Shown piece by piece: positions 10,887-20,400 of a stretch of 64,000 nt of DNA; the stretch's first letter is position 1; each line of letters opens with the position of its first letter. The notes under the pieces were generated by a model, which saw only the letters and a program-made list of their open reading frames with translations, had not been told where the DNA came from and did no database searches. Origin of the DNA: Thiohalorhabdus denitrificans. Its GTDB lineage: Bacteria > Pseudomonadota > Gammaproteobacteria > Thiohalorhabdales > Thiohalorhabdaceae. The DNA lies in contig NZ_LJCP01000010.1 of assembly GCF_001399755.1 (NCBI RefSeq), positions 248,001 to 312,000 of the forward strand, given 5' to 3'. The translations under genes and the position numbers were made by a program.

Positions 10887-12588
10887 ACGGCCCCTGAAGG
10901 TGGTCCTGTGCTGGCACATGCACCAGCCGCAATACCTGGACCCCGAGTCCGGGAGCTATCAGCTCCCCTGGACCTATCTGCACGCCATCAAGGACTACGT
11001 GGACATGGCCGCCCACCTCGAGGCGGTCCCCGGGGCCCGGGCGGTGGTCAATTTCGCCCCCATCCTCCTGGAACAGCTGGCGGGCTACGCCGAGCAGATC
11101 CGGGCCCACCTCCGGGAAGGGGCGCCCATCCACGATCCCCTGCTGGCGGCCCTGGACAGCCCGGTCCCGCCGGCGGGAAGCGAAGAGCGCCTCGGCCTGA
11201 TCCGGGACTGCACCCGGGCCAACCGGGAGAACCTGGTCGAGCGCTTTCCGGCCTTCCGGCGGCTCGTGGACATGGCCGAATGGCTGGAGGAGGACCCCGA
11301 GGCCCTGCTGTACATCGACGACCAGTTCATCGCCGATCTCCTGACCTGGTACCACCTGGCGTGGATGGGGGAGACGGTCCGCCGCGAGGATCCCCGCATC
11401 CGGGGTCTGCAGGAAAAGGCCGCGGGGTTCACCGTGGAGGACCGCCGGCACCTGCTGTCCATCATCGGGGAGCTGATCGAATCGGTCCCGGAGCGCTACC
11501 GGCGCCTGGCCAAGAACGGCCAGGTCGAGCTCTCGGTGACCCCCTACGCCCACCCCATCGTCCCTCTGCTTCTGGACTTTCAGTCCGCCCGGGAGGCCCT
11601 TCCCGACAGCCCCCTCCCCGAAAAGGACGGCTATCCCGGCGGCAGCGAGCGGGCCCGATGGCACCTCCGCGAAGGGATCGAAACCTTCCGCCGGCATTTC
11701 GGGCTCACCCCGGAAGGATGCTGGCCCTCGGAGGGGGCGGTTTCCGCCGGCACCCTCCGGCTGCTGGGCGAGCTTGGCTTCGCCTGGGCGGCCACGGGGG
11801 AGGGCGTGCTCGGCCACAGCCTGGGGGAGGCCTACGGGAAGTACGGCGCCGATCCCGCCACCAACCTCTGCTACCCCTATCGCATCCAGCAGTCCGAAAC
11901 GGCCTGCTTTTTCCGCGACGACGAGCTGTCCGACCTGATCGGCTTCCAGTATTCGGACTGGCACGCCGATGACGCCGTGGAGGACCTGATTTACCGCCTG
12001 GAGGGGATCGCGGAGGCCACGGCGGACCACCCCGAGCCCCTGGTACCCATCATCCTCGACGGGGAGAACGCCTGGGAGCACTACCCGGAGAACGGCTACT
12101 ATTTCCTCTCCGGCCTCTACAGCCGTCTGGCGGAGCACCCTGGGATCCAGCTGACCACCTTCCGGGGGGCCCTGGACGGGGGGGTGCGGGCGAACCGGCT
12201 GGACCGCCTGGTGGCGGGAAGCTGGGTCTACGGGACGCTGTCCACCTGGATCGGCGACAAGGACAAGAACCGGGGCTGGGAGATGCTGGTGGAGGCCAAG
12301 GAGGCCTACGACCGATGCGTGGCGGAGGGCCGGCTTGACGGCGACGCCGTGCGGGAGGCCACCCAGCAGCTCGCGACCTGCGAGGGATCCGACTGGTTCT
12401 GGTGGTTTGGGGACTACAACCCGGCGGAGGTGGTGCGGGACTTCGAGCGGCTCTTCCGGCTGCACCTGAGCCGCCTCTACCGCCGGTTGGGGGAGACGCC
12501 TCCCGAGTACCTGGCCCACTCCTTCGCCCACGGCAGCGGACAGCCCGCCCACGGCGGGGTCATGCGTCCCGGCCGCGCCGCCGATTAG
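10876..12588 (+). CDS. glycoside hydrolase family 57 protein (alpha-amylase/pullulanase type)
   Basis: 570 residues. The opening [16 protein letters not shown] is the family 57 signature strand. The nucleophile Glu is expected in [12 protein letters not shown] and the acid Asp in [18 protein letters not shown]. The C-terminal helical part ([17 protein letters not shown]) is typical of the amylopullulanase-like branch often found in glycogen gene clusters. It probably trims or debranches alpha-glucan in the cytoplasm; no signal peptide is present. The exact bond specificity cannot be told from sequence alone. It sits between glgC and malQ in an apparent operon. Confidence 0.92.
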   Translation: MSDERPLKVVLCWHMHQPQYLDPESGSYQLPWTYLHAIKDYVDMAAHLEAVPGARAVVNFAPILLEQLAGYAEQIRAHLREGAPIHDPLLAALDSPVPPAGSEERLGLIRDCTRANRENLVERFPAFRRLVDMAEWLEEDPEALLYIDDQFIADLLTWYHLAWMGETVRREDPRIRGLQEKAAGFTVEDRRHLLSIIGELIESVPERYRRLAKNGQVELSVTPYAHPIVPLLLDFQSAREALPDSPLPEKDGYPGGSERARWHLREGIETFRRHFGLTPEGCWPSEGAVSAGTLRLLGELGFAWAATGEGVLGHSLGEAYGKYGADPATNLCYPYRIQQSETACFFRDDELSDLIGFQYSDWHADDAVEDLIYRLEGIAEATADHPEPLVPIILDGENAWEHYPENGYYFLSGLYSRLAEHPGIQLTTFRGALDGGVRANRLDRLVAGSWVYGTLSTWIGDKDKNRGWEMLVEAKEAYDRCVAEGRLDGDAVREATQQLATCEGSDWFWWFGDYNPAEVVRDFERLFRLHLSRLYRRLGETPPEYLAHSFAHGSGQPAHGGVMRPGRAAD

Positions 12589-12612
12589 CACCCGGAGTCG
12601 GAAGGATACCCC

Positions 12613-14091
12613 ATGGCAGCCCTGAGCGGCCCCGGAGCCCACCGGCGAAGCGGCGTGCTGCTGCACCCCACCTCCCTGCCCGGCGGGGCCGGTAACGGGG
12701 ACCTCGGCACCGAGGCCTACCGGTTCGCGGATTTCCTGGCCGAGGCGGGCTTTTCCCTCTGGCAGACCCTGCCGCTGGGCCCCACCCACGAGGACGGCTC
12801 CCCCTACCAGTGCCTGTCCGCCCACGCCGGCAACCCTCTGCTGGTGGCCCTGGAGCCGCTCCGCGAACGGGGTTGGATCGAGGCGCCCCCGGAGCTACCC
12901 GCCGGGGCCGATCCGTCCGCCTATCGCTGGGAGGCCCTGCAGCGGGCCCACGCCGGCTTCGAGGAGCGGGCCCACGCCGCGGAGCGGGAGGCCCTGGCGG
13001 CATTCTGCCGGGAGCAGGCTCACTGGCTGGAGGATTTCGCCCTGTTCATGGCCCTGCGCGCGGGCAGCCCGCGGCCCTGGTGGGAATGGCCCCGGCCGCT
13101 GCGTGACCGGGAGGAGGCGGCCCTCGCCGAGGCCCGGAGGGAGCGGGCCGGGGAGGTCGCGTTCCACCGGTTCGTGCAATGGCGCTTCTTCGAGCAGTGG
13201 CGGGACCTGAAAGGGTACGCCAACGAGCGGGGAATCGCCCTGTTCGGCGACCTGCCCATCTTCGTGGCCCACGACAGCGCCGAGGTGTGGGCGCACCGCG
13301 AGTACTTTGACCTGGACGCCGAGGGCCGGACGGCCACCGTGGCCGGAGTTCCCCCGGACTACTTCTCCGAGACGGGGCAGTACTGGGGGAACCCCCATTA
13401 CCGCTGGGAGCGTCTGGCGGCGGACGGTTACGGCTGGTGGATCGAGCGGATGCGCACCCAACTGGAGCTGTTCGACTGGGTGCGGATCGACCATTTTCGG
13501 GGGTTCGCGGCCTTCTGGGAGGTCCCGGAGGGACAGGCGGCTACGGAGGGCCGCTGGGTCCCCGGACCGGGGGAGGAGCTGTTCCGGGCTCTGCGAAAGG
13601 CCCTGGGAGACCTGCCGCTGGTGGCCGAGGACCTGGGGGTGATCACCGAGGACGTTGACGCGCTGCGCGAGGCCTTCGGTCTGCCCGGGATGAAGATCCT
13701 ACAGTTCGCCTTCGGCGGCGGGGCGGAGAACCCCTACCTGCCCCACCATCACCGGCCGGATTTCGTGGTCTATACCGGGACCCACGACAATAACACCACA
13801 CTCGGTTGGTGGGAGGAGGACATCCAAGAAGATGTCCGGGAAGAGGTTCGGGATTACCTGGGCCACCCCGGTGAATCCATGCCCTGGCCGCTGATCCGCG
13901 CCGCCCTGGCCTCGGTGGCCAGTACCGCCGTCCTGCCAATGCAGGACCTTTTGGCCCTGGATGGGCGGCACCGCATGAACCAGCCGGCCACGGTGGAGGG
14001 AAACTGGCAATGGCGGTTCCGGTGGGAATGGGCCCCAACGGGGCTCGCCGGCCGGTTACGCGAGCTCAATGCCCTGTACGACCGGTTGTAG
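12613..14091 (+). CDS. malQ: 4-alpha-glucanotransferase (amylomaltase, GH77)
   Basis: Transfers maltooligosaccharyl units between glucans, recycling short chains released by phosphorylase. 492 residues. The N-terminus has GVLLHPTSLPGGAGNGDLG and WQTLPLGPTHEDGSPYQ. Catalytic signatures are VRIDHFRGFAAFWEVP (nucleophile), LVAEDLGVITEDV (acid/base Glu) and YTGTHDNNTTLGWW (Asp). It ends with NQPATVEGNWQWR. It is 24 bp behind the GH57 gene and has a GGAAGGA ribosome site; last gene of the glgC-GH57-malQ unit. Confidence 0.96.
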   Translation: MAALSGPGAHRRSGVLLHPTSLPGGAGNGDLGTEAYRFADFLAEAGFSLWQTLPLGPTHEDGSPYQCLSAHAGNPLLVALEPLRERGWIEAPPELPAGADPSAYRWEALQRAHAGFEERAHAAEREALAAFCREQAHWLEDFALFMALRAGSPRPWWEWPRPLRDREEAALAEARRERAGEVAFHRFVQWRFFEQWRDLKGYANERGIALFGDLPIFVAHDSAEVWAHREYFDLDAEGRTATVAGVPPDYFSETGQYWGNPHYRWERLAADGYGWWIERMRTQLELFDWVRIDHFRGFAAFWEVPEGQAATEGRWVPGPGEELFRALRKALGDLPLVAEDLGVITEDVDALREAFGLPGMKILQFAFGGGAENPYLPHHHRPDFVVYTGTHDNNTTLGWWEEDIQEDVREEVRDYLGHPGESMPWPLIRAALASVASTAVLPMQDLLALDGRHRMNQPATVEGNWQWRFRWEWAPTGLAGRLRELNALYDRL

Positions 14092-14113
14092 GAGGCTGTC
14101 CCCGGAAAGGGTA

Positions 14114-14141
14114 TTGACAAATCGGGGATGTCGCTTAAAAG
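14114..14141 (+). promoter_or_regulatory. sigma70-like promoter in the malQ-glgP gap
   Basis: TTGACA (14114-14119, full consensus) is followed after 16 bp by TAAAAG (14136-14141, four of six). It points into the convergent gap between malQ and glgP, towards the large hairpin at 14157-14213. It may drive a short non-coding transcript starting near 14148, or a transcript antisense to glgP. A consensus -35 alone can arise by chance. Confidence 0.35.
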
Positions 14142-14156
14142 TGACAGCAACGGGCT

Positions 14157-14213
14157 GCGGCCTCCCCAACTTCCCCCAGCAGGGACGCATGCATAAAGGG
14201 GTGGGGAGGCCGC
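14157..14213. terminator. large inverted repeat between convergent malQ and glgP
   Basis: GCGGCCTCCCC (14157-14167) and GGGGAGGCCGC (14203-14213) form a perfect 11-bp stem with a 35-nt loop. The plus-strand continuation is CTTTGG, so the U-tract is short. Its place between converging genes suggests a two-way transcription end. It could also be the 3' stem of a small RNA started at the promoter just upstream. Confidence 0.5.
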
Positions 14214-14246
14214 CTTTGGTTGTCCCGGTCCGGCGCAGTTCCCTTC

Positions 14247-16811
14247 TTACAGCCAGCGCATGTGCCCGGTCTCATGGAGATGGGCCAGGGCGGGGTGGTA
14301 GGGGTACATGCGCAACTTGTAGTACTGGAGCCCCGGCAGGGTGGGCTCCAGGGCCAGATGGAACAGGGTGGCCCCGTCCGGTCCCGGCTCCTCCAGGGGC
14401 ACCAGCCCATGGCGCTCGCGGGCTTCGAAGTCGCCCAGGTCGTCGGCGCGGCCCACCAGGCATTCCACCCGGACGTCCTCCGGGGACAGCCCGTTCAGCT
14501 GCACCGCCACGGTGATGGGCAGACTGTCCCCACTCGTCAGCTCCTCCCGGACGTCGTCCAGACGTTCCACGCGCACCTGATCCCAGGCCTGATCGACGCG
14601 GCGTTTCCAGCGGGCCAGGTCTTGGGCCGGTTCGCCCCCGGCTCGCGCCAACCGTCGCTGCTGCCGGCTCGCCGGCCCGTAGAAGTCGCGCACGTAGTCC
14701 ATAAGCATGCGCTGGGCGTTGAAGCGGGGAATCTGGGACTTGATGGCGTTCTTGGACATCCGCACCCATTCCTCGCTGTACCCATGGCCGTTGCGCCGGT
14801 AGTACTTGGGGACCACCTGGTCCTCCAGGAGCTCCAGGAGCTCCTTGGCCTCCTCCCGGTTGCGGTAGTCGCTGCTCATCTCCGGGTCGTGGGGGGTGAT
14901 GGCCCAGCCGTTCTCGCCGTTGTAGCCCTCCCCCCACCAGCCGTCGAGCACCGACAGGTTCAGACCGCCGTTGATGCCCGCCTTCTGACCCGAGGTGCCG
15001 CTCGCTTCCTTGGGATACTCCGGGGTGTTGAGCCAGACGTCCACCCCGGTAACCAGCTTGCGCGCCAGGGCCATGTCGTAGCCCTCCAGGAGCACGATCT
15101 TGCCCTCGAACTCGGGCCGGCGGGAGAACTCGTGGATGACCCGGATGAGGTGCTGGCCGGGCTGATCGCTGGGGTGGGCCTTGCCGGCGAACAGGAAGAG
15201 CACGGGCCGGCGGGCGTCGTTGACCAGCCGGGCCAGGCGGTCGGGGTCGGTGAACAGCAGGGTGGCCCGCTTGTAGGTGGCGAAGCGCCGGGCGAAGCCG
15301 ATGGTGAGCACGTCGGTGCGGTCCGGGTGGAGCTGCTCGGTGAGCCGCTCGATCTGGGCCTGGGTGGCGCCGTTACGGCGGTGCTGGTGGATGAGCCGCT
15401 GGCGGGCCTCGGCGAACAGCTCGGCCTTCAGAGAGTGGCGCACGCTCCAGAAGCTGTGGTCCTGGATGCGGTCGATGCCCTCCCAGAAGCCCTCGTTGAG
15501 CAGCTCGCTGCGCCATTGGCCGCCGAAGTGGAGGTCGAAGAAGCTGACCCACTCGCGGGCCAGGAAGGTGGGTACGTGGACCCCGTTGGTGACGTACCCG
15601 ATGGGATTCTCCCCCCGGGGGATCTCCGGCCAGATGTAGCCCTCCATCTCGGAGGCCACCCGGCCGTGAATGCGGCTGACCCCGTTCTGGTACCGGGAGG
15701 TGCGCATGGCGAGGGCGGTCATGTTGAAGCCGCCGTCCTGGGAGGCATCCTGGCCCAGCGCCAGAAGCCACTCCATGCCCGTTCCCAGCTCCTCTTCGGC
15801 GTAGGGGCCGAAATAGGTGCCCATGAGGTCGGGCGAGAAGATGTCGTGGCCGGCGGAGACCGGGGTGTGGGTGGTGAACACTGTGGCGTTGGCCGTCCGC
15901 TCCAGGGCGGTGTCCAGGTCCTGGCCCTGGGCGACGTATTCGCGGCAGCGCTCCAGGGCCTGGAAGGCGGCGTGGCCCTCGTTGACATGCCACACGGTTG
16001 GGCGTAGGCCCAGGGCGCGCAGCGCGCGGACGCCCCCGATGCCCAGCACGATCTCCTGCTGGATCCGCACGGTGGCGTCGCCGCCGTACAGCTGGTAGGT
16101 GATGGCCCGGTCCTGCTCGGCGTTGTCAGGGAGGTCCGTGTCCAGGAGGTAGACCGCCACATGGCCAAGGCGGGCCCTCCAGATCCGCACCCACGCCTCC
16201 CGGCCGGGGAAGGGGAGCGGAACCCGGACCTCCTCGCCGTCCTCGTCCCGCACCGGCTCGATGGGCAGGTCATCGAAGTCGGTGGGGTTGTAGTGGGCCA
16301 CCTGGTTGCCTTCGGCATCCACCGTCTGCACGAAGTAGCCCTGGCGGTAGAGGATGCCCACCGCCACCATGGGCAGGTGCATGTCGCTGGCCGCCTTGAC
16401 CAGATCGCCGGCCAGGATGCCCAGGCCCCCGGAGTACAGGGGCATGCTCTCGTGGAAGCCGAACTCCGCGCAGAAGTAGGCCACCAGGTCCTTGTCCTGG
16501 TTCAGGTGTTCCTGGAGCTCGGGTCGCATGGGCTCCTTGTAGTAGCTGTCGAAGCTGGAGAGGACCCGGTTGTACTCCTCCAGGAAGACCCGGTCGCGGG
16601 CCGCCTGCTCCAGGCGGTTCTGGCTGACCCGGCGAAGGAAGACCTTGGGGTTGTGGCTGCACTCCTCCCAGAGCACGTGGTCGAGCTGGTAGAAGAGTCC
16701 CCGGATCCGGCGATCCCAGGTGTATTTCAGGTCATTGGCCAGCTCCCCGAGGCGGCAGAGGCTTTCGGGGAGGCGCGGCTGCACTTCGAGGCGATAGCGG
16801 GTTCCGGGCAT
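14247..16811 (-). CDS. glgP: alpha-glucan (glycogen/maltodextrin) phosphorylase
   Basis: Releases glucose 1-phosphate from the non-reducing ends of glycogen; PLP enzyme of the GT35 family. 854 residues. It belongs to the branch with an N-terminal DUF3417 region (about 1-110, ELANDLKYTWDRRIRGLFYQ), distinct from E. coli GlgP. The PLP-binding Lys lies in EASGTSGQKAGINGGLNLS. Other landmarks are GGLGILAGDLVKAASD and VWHVNEGHAAFQALE. It is convergent to malQ and about 100 bp downstream of an M1 peptidase gene. With malQ and the GH57 enzyme it forms the degradation arm of the island. Confidence 0.95.
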   Translation of the reverse strand: MPGTRYRLEVQPRLPESLCRLGELANDLKYTWDRRIRGLFYQLDHVLWEECSHNPKVFLRRVSQNRLEQAARDRVFLEEYNRVLSSFDSYYKEPMRPELQEHLNQDKDLVAYFCAEFGFHESMPLYSGGLGILAGDLVKAASDMHLPMVAVGILYRQGYFVQTVDAEGNQVAHYNPTDFDDLPIEPVRDEDGEEVRVPLPFPGREAWVRIWRARLGHVAVYLLDTDLPDNAEQDRAITYQLYGGDATVRIQQEIVLGIGGVRALRALGLRPTVWHVNEGHAAFQALERCREYVAQGQDLDTALERTANATVFTTHTPVSAGHDIFSPDLMGTYFGPYAEEELGTGMEWLLALGQDASQDGGFNMTALAMRTSRYQNGVSRIHGRVASEMEGYIWPEIPRGENPIGYVTNGVHVPTFLAREWVSFFDLHFGGQWRSELLNEGFWEGIDRIQDHSFWSVRHSLKAELFAEARQRLIHQHRRNGATQAQIERLTEQLHPDRTDVLTIGFARRFATYKRATLLFTDPDRLARLVNDARRPVLFLFAGKAHPSDQPGQHLIRVIHEFSRRPEFEGKIVLLEGYDMALARKLVTGVDVWLNTPEYPKEASGTSGQKAGINGGLNLSVLDGWWGEGYNGENGWAITPHDPEMSSDYRNREEAKELLELLEDQVVPKYYRRNGHGYSEEWVRMSKNAIKSQIPRFNAQRMLMDYVRDFYGPASRQQRRLARAGGEPAQDLARWKRRVDQAWDQVRVERLDDVREELTSGDSLPITVAVQLNGLSPEDVRVECLVGRADDLGDFEARERHGLVPLEEPGPDGATLFHLALEPTLPGLQYYKLRMYPYHPALAHLHETGHMRWL

Positions 16812-16915
16812 GTATCGGGGTACCTGACGGACGGGAAAAGGAGTACTTGGGACTTCCTGGGGAAGGAGTATATGGGTCCAAAGGTCGAGGCAAATACGGA
16901 CGGACCCCTAGGGGA

Positions 16916-18961
16916 TCAACCCGGATCCCCCGATGAGTCCTTGGCCCCATCCAGGGTGCGCGTCAGGGGTTTGTCGGGAACGGGCCAGCGGCCCTTGGCC
17001 ACGTTGCGGCCGTTCCGGAAGGCCAGCCACCCGTAGCTGCCGTAATGGGACAGCGCTCGGGCGAGGGCCTTCAGGTCCCCCGGAGAATCAGCGGCGATCA
17101 GCAGGGTGGGGGAGGCCTGCGGATCCTCGCGCCCCACCAGCACCATGGTGGTGGCCTCCGCCGGGAAATCGGGCAGGGGTCGGCGCCCGTCCACGGCCTC
17201 CCACGCGGCGGGCAGCTCCCCCGGGGGAACCACGCGGATGGAGGCTCCCCCCTTCTCCCCATCCTCCACCCGGGAGTCCTCCGGCCACAAGGCGCGGGCC
17301 AGGGCGCTTAGAGCAGCCTCCCATTCCTTGCCCCGAGATTGGGCCGGTAGGCGGAGCCCGCCGCCTTCGGAGGCCATGACGGCCGACAGCCGCGGGGGAA
17401 CCTCCGACGCGGACAGGGACCGGAAGACCCGGTAATCGGGGTCCACGGCCACCCGGGTGACGGCGGGTCCGGGAACGGTCCAACGGAAGCTCTGCTCCGC
17501 ACGGGTGAGGGACACCGTTTCCTTACGGACGGTGCCGTCCGCCCGGTGGATGTGCACGGGAAGACGCAGCGGGTAGGGCGGCTCCTCCTGGGCCAGGGTC
17601 AGCTCCAGCTCCCCGCCTTCGGAGCGAAGGCCCGCGATGCGGGGGCGCGGCGCCCCGGGACGGTCGAGCCAGGCCCGGAAGAAGGCGTCCAGATCCTGCT
17701 CGCCGGCCTGCTCGAAGGCGCGCTGGAGGTCCGCCCACGAGGCACGCTGGTATTTGTGCTGGCGGAGGAAGCGCCGCAGGGCCGCGTCGAAAGGGGCGTC
17801 GCCCAGCCGGTCCCGCAGCATGATCCAGAGGAAGGCGGCCTTGTTGTATCCCCGGGTGCGGGAGGCCTGGTCCACCCGCGCCTGGAAATCGCGCAGGGCC
17901 GGGGCGGGTTCGCCGCGATGGTAGCTGGCGTAGTCCTGCAGCCAGCGGAGCCGCAATTCCCGGGCCGCTTCCTTGGAGTCCCGGGCCCGGAGGCGGTAAT
18001 CGGCGCCATAGGTGGTCAGCCCTTCCGCCCAGTTGCCGCTGGCGGGGTCCACGTAGACGCCGTTGCCCCACCAGCTGTGCAGGATCTCATGGGGCAGGGA
18101 CTGCTCGCGGATGAAGCCCATGGGGAGGATCCGGCGCCCCAGGTAGGCGATGCCGGGGAAGCCGAAGCCGGCCGGCCATGGGCTGCTGACCACCGTGAAC
18201 CCGGTGTGGGGATACGGTCCGTAGCGCTCCTGGAAGCGTTGCAGGTGGCCGGCGGTGGCCGCCAGGAAGGGGTCGGCGAGCTCCTCCAGATCGGGCGGCA
18301 AGGAGGTGGCCACCGCGATCCCGTCTTCGGTGGTATCCCGCCGGAACCGGTGCGGACCCCCAACCAGCACCGCCCCCTCGGCGGGCTGTCCCATCCGGAA
18401 GCGGACGGTACGGGTATCCCCCTCTGTGGTCTCGTCCGTCCGGTGGCCGGGTGCGGTAAGCCGGAGCTCCCGCGGGGCGGTAACGGTAAGGCGGTAGGTG
18501 TGGAGGTCCTGCCCGGTGCGGGGATACCAGAAGCCTCCCCCGAGGTAGACTCCCTCCGGGGTGACGCGCGGGCCGAAGCCCGGGCCCTGGCCGCCGCCCC
18601 CGGGCCGAGCCTCCCCGGGCAGGGTCCCTGAATAGCGGACCTCCACCGCATGGCGGCCCGGCTCCAGGGCCCGGCTGCTTTGCCATCGGGCGGACTCCCC
18701 GCTCGTACGGGATCCCTCGTGCGGCGAGCCGTTCACCGTCACGGACTCCACTTCCAGATCGGGATGCAGCCGGAAGGCGAGGGGGCCACTCCCCGACCAC
18801 CGGAAGCGATCGACACCGCGGACCCGGTGGGTGTCCGGCTGGACTTCCAGCTGGATGCGATGGTCGTGCGTGGAATCGGTGTCCCCGAGCACCGGAGGAG
18901 AGCCGAGGGCGCAGACCAGTACGAGCCCGGTCCGCCATGCTCCCCGGCCGGCGGGCGTCAT
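16916..18961 (-). CDS. M1-family zinc metallopeptidase, exported
   Basis: 681 residues from the ATG at 18961. A signal peptide is visible (RTGLVLVCALGSPPVLGDTD). The gluzincin site is LPHEILHSWWGNGV (HEXXH), with the third zinc ligand Glu 18 residues on in NWAEGLTTYGADY. The N-terminal beta domain resembles the M1 saddle. The usual GxMEN exopeptidase motif is not evident, so aminopeptidase specificity is uncertain. The start is chosen for the signal peptide and because it overlaps the DUF3330 stop as ATGA, implying coupled translation; the frame itself extends 16 codons further upstream. Confidence 0.9.
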   Translation of the reverse strand: MTPAGRGAWRTGLVLVCALGSPPVLGDTDSTHDHRIQLEVQPDTHRVRGVDRFRWSGSGPLAFRLHPDLEVESVTVNGSPHEGSRTSGESARWQSSRALEPGRHAVEVRYSGTLPGEARPGGGGQGPGFGPRVTPEGVYLGGGFWYPRTGQDLHTYRLTVTAPRELRLTAPGHRTDETTEGDTRTVRFRMGQPAEGAVLVGGPHRFRRDTTEDGIAVATSLPPDLEELADPFLAATAGHLQRFQERYGPYPHTGFTVVSSPWPAGFGFPGIAYLGRRILPMGFIREQSLPHEILHSWWGNGVYVDPASGNWAEGLTTYGADYRLRARDSKEAARELRLRWLQDYASYHRGEPAPALRDFQARVDQASRTRGYNKAAFLWIMLRDRLGDAPFDAALRRFLRQHKYQRASWADLQRAFEQAGEQDLDAFFRAWLDRPGAPRPRIAGLRSEGGELELTLAQEEPPYPLRLPVHIHRADGTVRKETVSLTRAEQSFRWTVPGPAVTRVAVDPDYRVFRSLSASEVPPRLSAVMASEGGGLRLPAQSRGKEWEAALSALARALWPEDSRVEDGEKGGASIRVVPPGELPAAWEAVDGRRPLPDFPAEATTMVLVGREDPQASPTLLIAADSPGDLKALARALSHYGSYGWLAFRNGRNVAKGRWPVPDKPLTRTLDGAKDSSGDPG

Positions 18962-19137
18962 TCGCCGGATTCCTCCTCCTTGGCCTCGTCCGCCCAGCGG
19001 TCGTAGCAATCCAGCCCGCAGAAGTAGAGCACGTAGTCGCTGCCCTCCATGCTCTTGGCGTCGTCATGGGGAACCTCCGCCATGCACACTTCGCAGGATA
19101 CTTTGGCTGGTTCCATGGAATCGTTCCGCTCGCTCAT
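18958..19137 (-). CDS. DUF3330 domain small zinc-ribbon-like protein
   Basis: A 59-residue protein starting MSERNDSMEPAKVSCEVCMA. It has a CEVC knuckle (about residues 15-18), the segment EGSDYVLYFCGLDCYDRW with a second Cys pair, and an acidic tail ending EEESGE. The pattern (PAKVSCEVC...SDYV.YFCGLDCY) matches the DUF3330 family, which is of unknown function and probably binds a metal through its four Cys. It ends in a 4-bp overlap with the M1 peptidase start. Confidence 0.85.
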   Translation of the reverse strand: MSERNDSMEPAKVSCEVCMAEVPHDDAKSMEGSDYVLYFCGLDCYDRWADEAKEEESGE

Positions 19138-19212
19138 GGTGCGCTCCTCTCTCCGATTCCCGGGTTGAGCCCTTGGCCCTCTATATTAGGGCAGACAACG
19201 GGGACGGTCCGG

Positions 19213-20247
19213 TTATCCCTCCCGGGCCTCTTCCTGGAGCCGATGGGCCCGGTTGGCGATCTGTAGCACCCCCAGGGCGTAGTCCGACGAATAGTTGTAG
19301 CGCATGATCGCACGGACATAGGTTGCCACGTAATTGATATTGGGGATATCCGAGCGCACCTTGTCGAAGCGCCGCAGTCGCTGGCCGTCGGCATTGCTGG
19401 CGGCGGCGAAGCTGGCATTGCCCTCGTCGAAGTCCAGCCAAGCCTCGACGATCTCATCGAGATTCTCCAGGCGCTGGAAGTCCAGCATCCGGTCCGGCCA
19501 GCCGAATTTGTTCCGGAGCAGGTTGGCCGCGGAGAGGATAGCGTCGGGGAGCCGGGAGAGGTCCGGCGGGCCCTCCCCGGCACTTACGGCGTGGTCCAGG
19601 TTGGACGGCAGGAACTGGGGGATGCCCACCGCCCCGGCGTAGCTCGCCGGGACGGAGGTTTCGGCGAGGGAGATCCCCTGGCGCTGGGCGTAGAGGACCA
19701 GGGCCACCAGCTGCTCTTCGGCCATGTCCAGGAGGCGCGGGACGCGGCGCTGCAGCCGGCGTGGAGCGTCCGGGCCCACGGTCAGTCCGTCGAGAAGGCT
19801 GTTGAATACGGTGAAGGCGTCGTGATCGAAGGCGTCGTAGCGGCCCAGGGCGCTCTCCTTCAAGAGGATGGCCCCGATGATCTCCTTGCGGATGCCGTAT
19901 TCCTTTTCCATCCGCTCGTACACGGAGGCATGCTCCCGGAAGCTCTCCACCAGCAGGTTGGCCTCGTAGACGTAACGCTTGTTGGCCTGGCGCTCCCGCT
20001 CCTTGTGCTTAGGGATCTCGGAGATGTCCGTGCGCAGCCGGACGGCCTTTTCATCGCGACGGGCCGCCTTTTGCGAGCTGAACAGGGCCTGGATGCGTTC
20101 CGGGGAGACGCCGCGGTCGATGAGGCGGCTGAACAGCACCCGGTAGCGATCGGGATGCTCGAATTGACGGGCGGTGGCCTCCAGGTCGGCCGCCCCGGCC
20201 AGGGCGGGGGTCAGTCCGAAAAGCAGTAGGGTGACGATTCTGAGCAC
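19213..20247 (-). CDS. MltB-like lytic murein transglycosylase
   Basis: Cleaves peptidoglycan with formation of 1,6-anhydro-muropeptides. 344 residues from a GTG start at 20247, chosen because it directly opens a signal peptide (LRIVTLLLFGLTPALAGAAD) and has AGG about 8 bp upstream. The SLT domain has EIIGAILLKESALGRYD, where the Glu is the likely catalytic acid, and SYAGAVGIPQFLPSNLD, matching the MltB AxGxxQFxPS motif. No lipobox is seen, so it is predicted soluble and periplasmic. An upstream frame extension crosses the divergent susA promoter region and is rejected. Confidence 0.88.
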   Translation of the reverse strand: MLRIVTLLLFGLTPALAGAADLEATARQFEHPDRYRVLFSRLIDRGVSPERIQALFSSQKAARRDEKAVRLRTDISEIPKHKERERQANKRYVYEANLLVESFREHASVYERMEKEYGIRKEIIGAILLKESALGRYDAFDHDAFTVFNSLLDGLTVGPDAPRRLQRRVPRLLDMAEEQLVALVLYAQRQGISLAETSVPASYAGAVGIPQFLPSNLDHAVSAGEGPPDLSRLPDAILSAANLLRNKFGWPDRMLDFQRLENLDEIVEAWLDFDEGNASFAAASNADGQRLRRFDKVRSDIPNINYVATYVRAIMRYNYSSDYALGVLQIANRAHRLQEEAREG

Positions 20248-20400
20248 GGCGTAACCTCGGTAACCAGCAAAGAATTCCCTGTCCGGCCTGAAATGGTGCA
20301 GGCTGGAAAAAGGAAACGGGTTTGGAGCCAGTCCGGACGGGGTGGCAATCTGTCCATCTGGGCTGTCACGGCGCCACGTGGGCGCAAAGGTGGGTGAACG

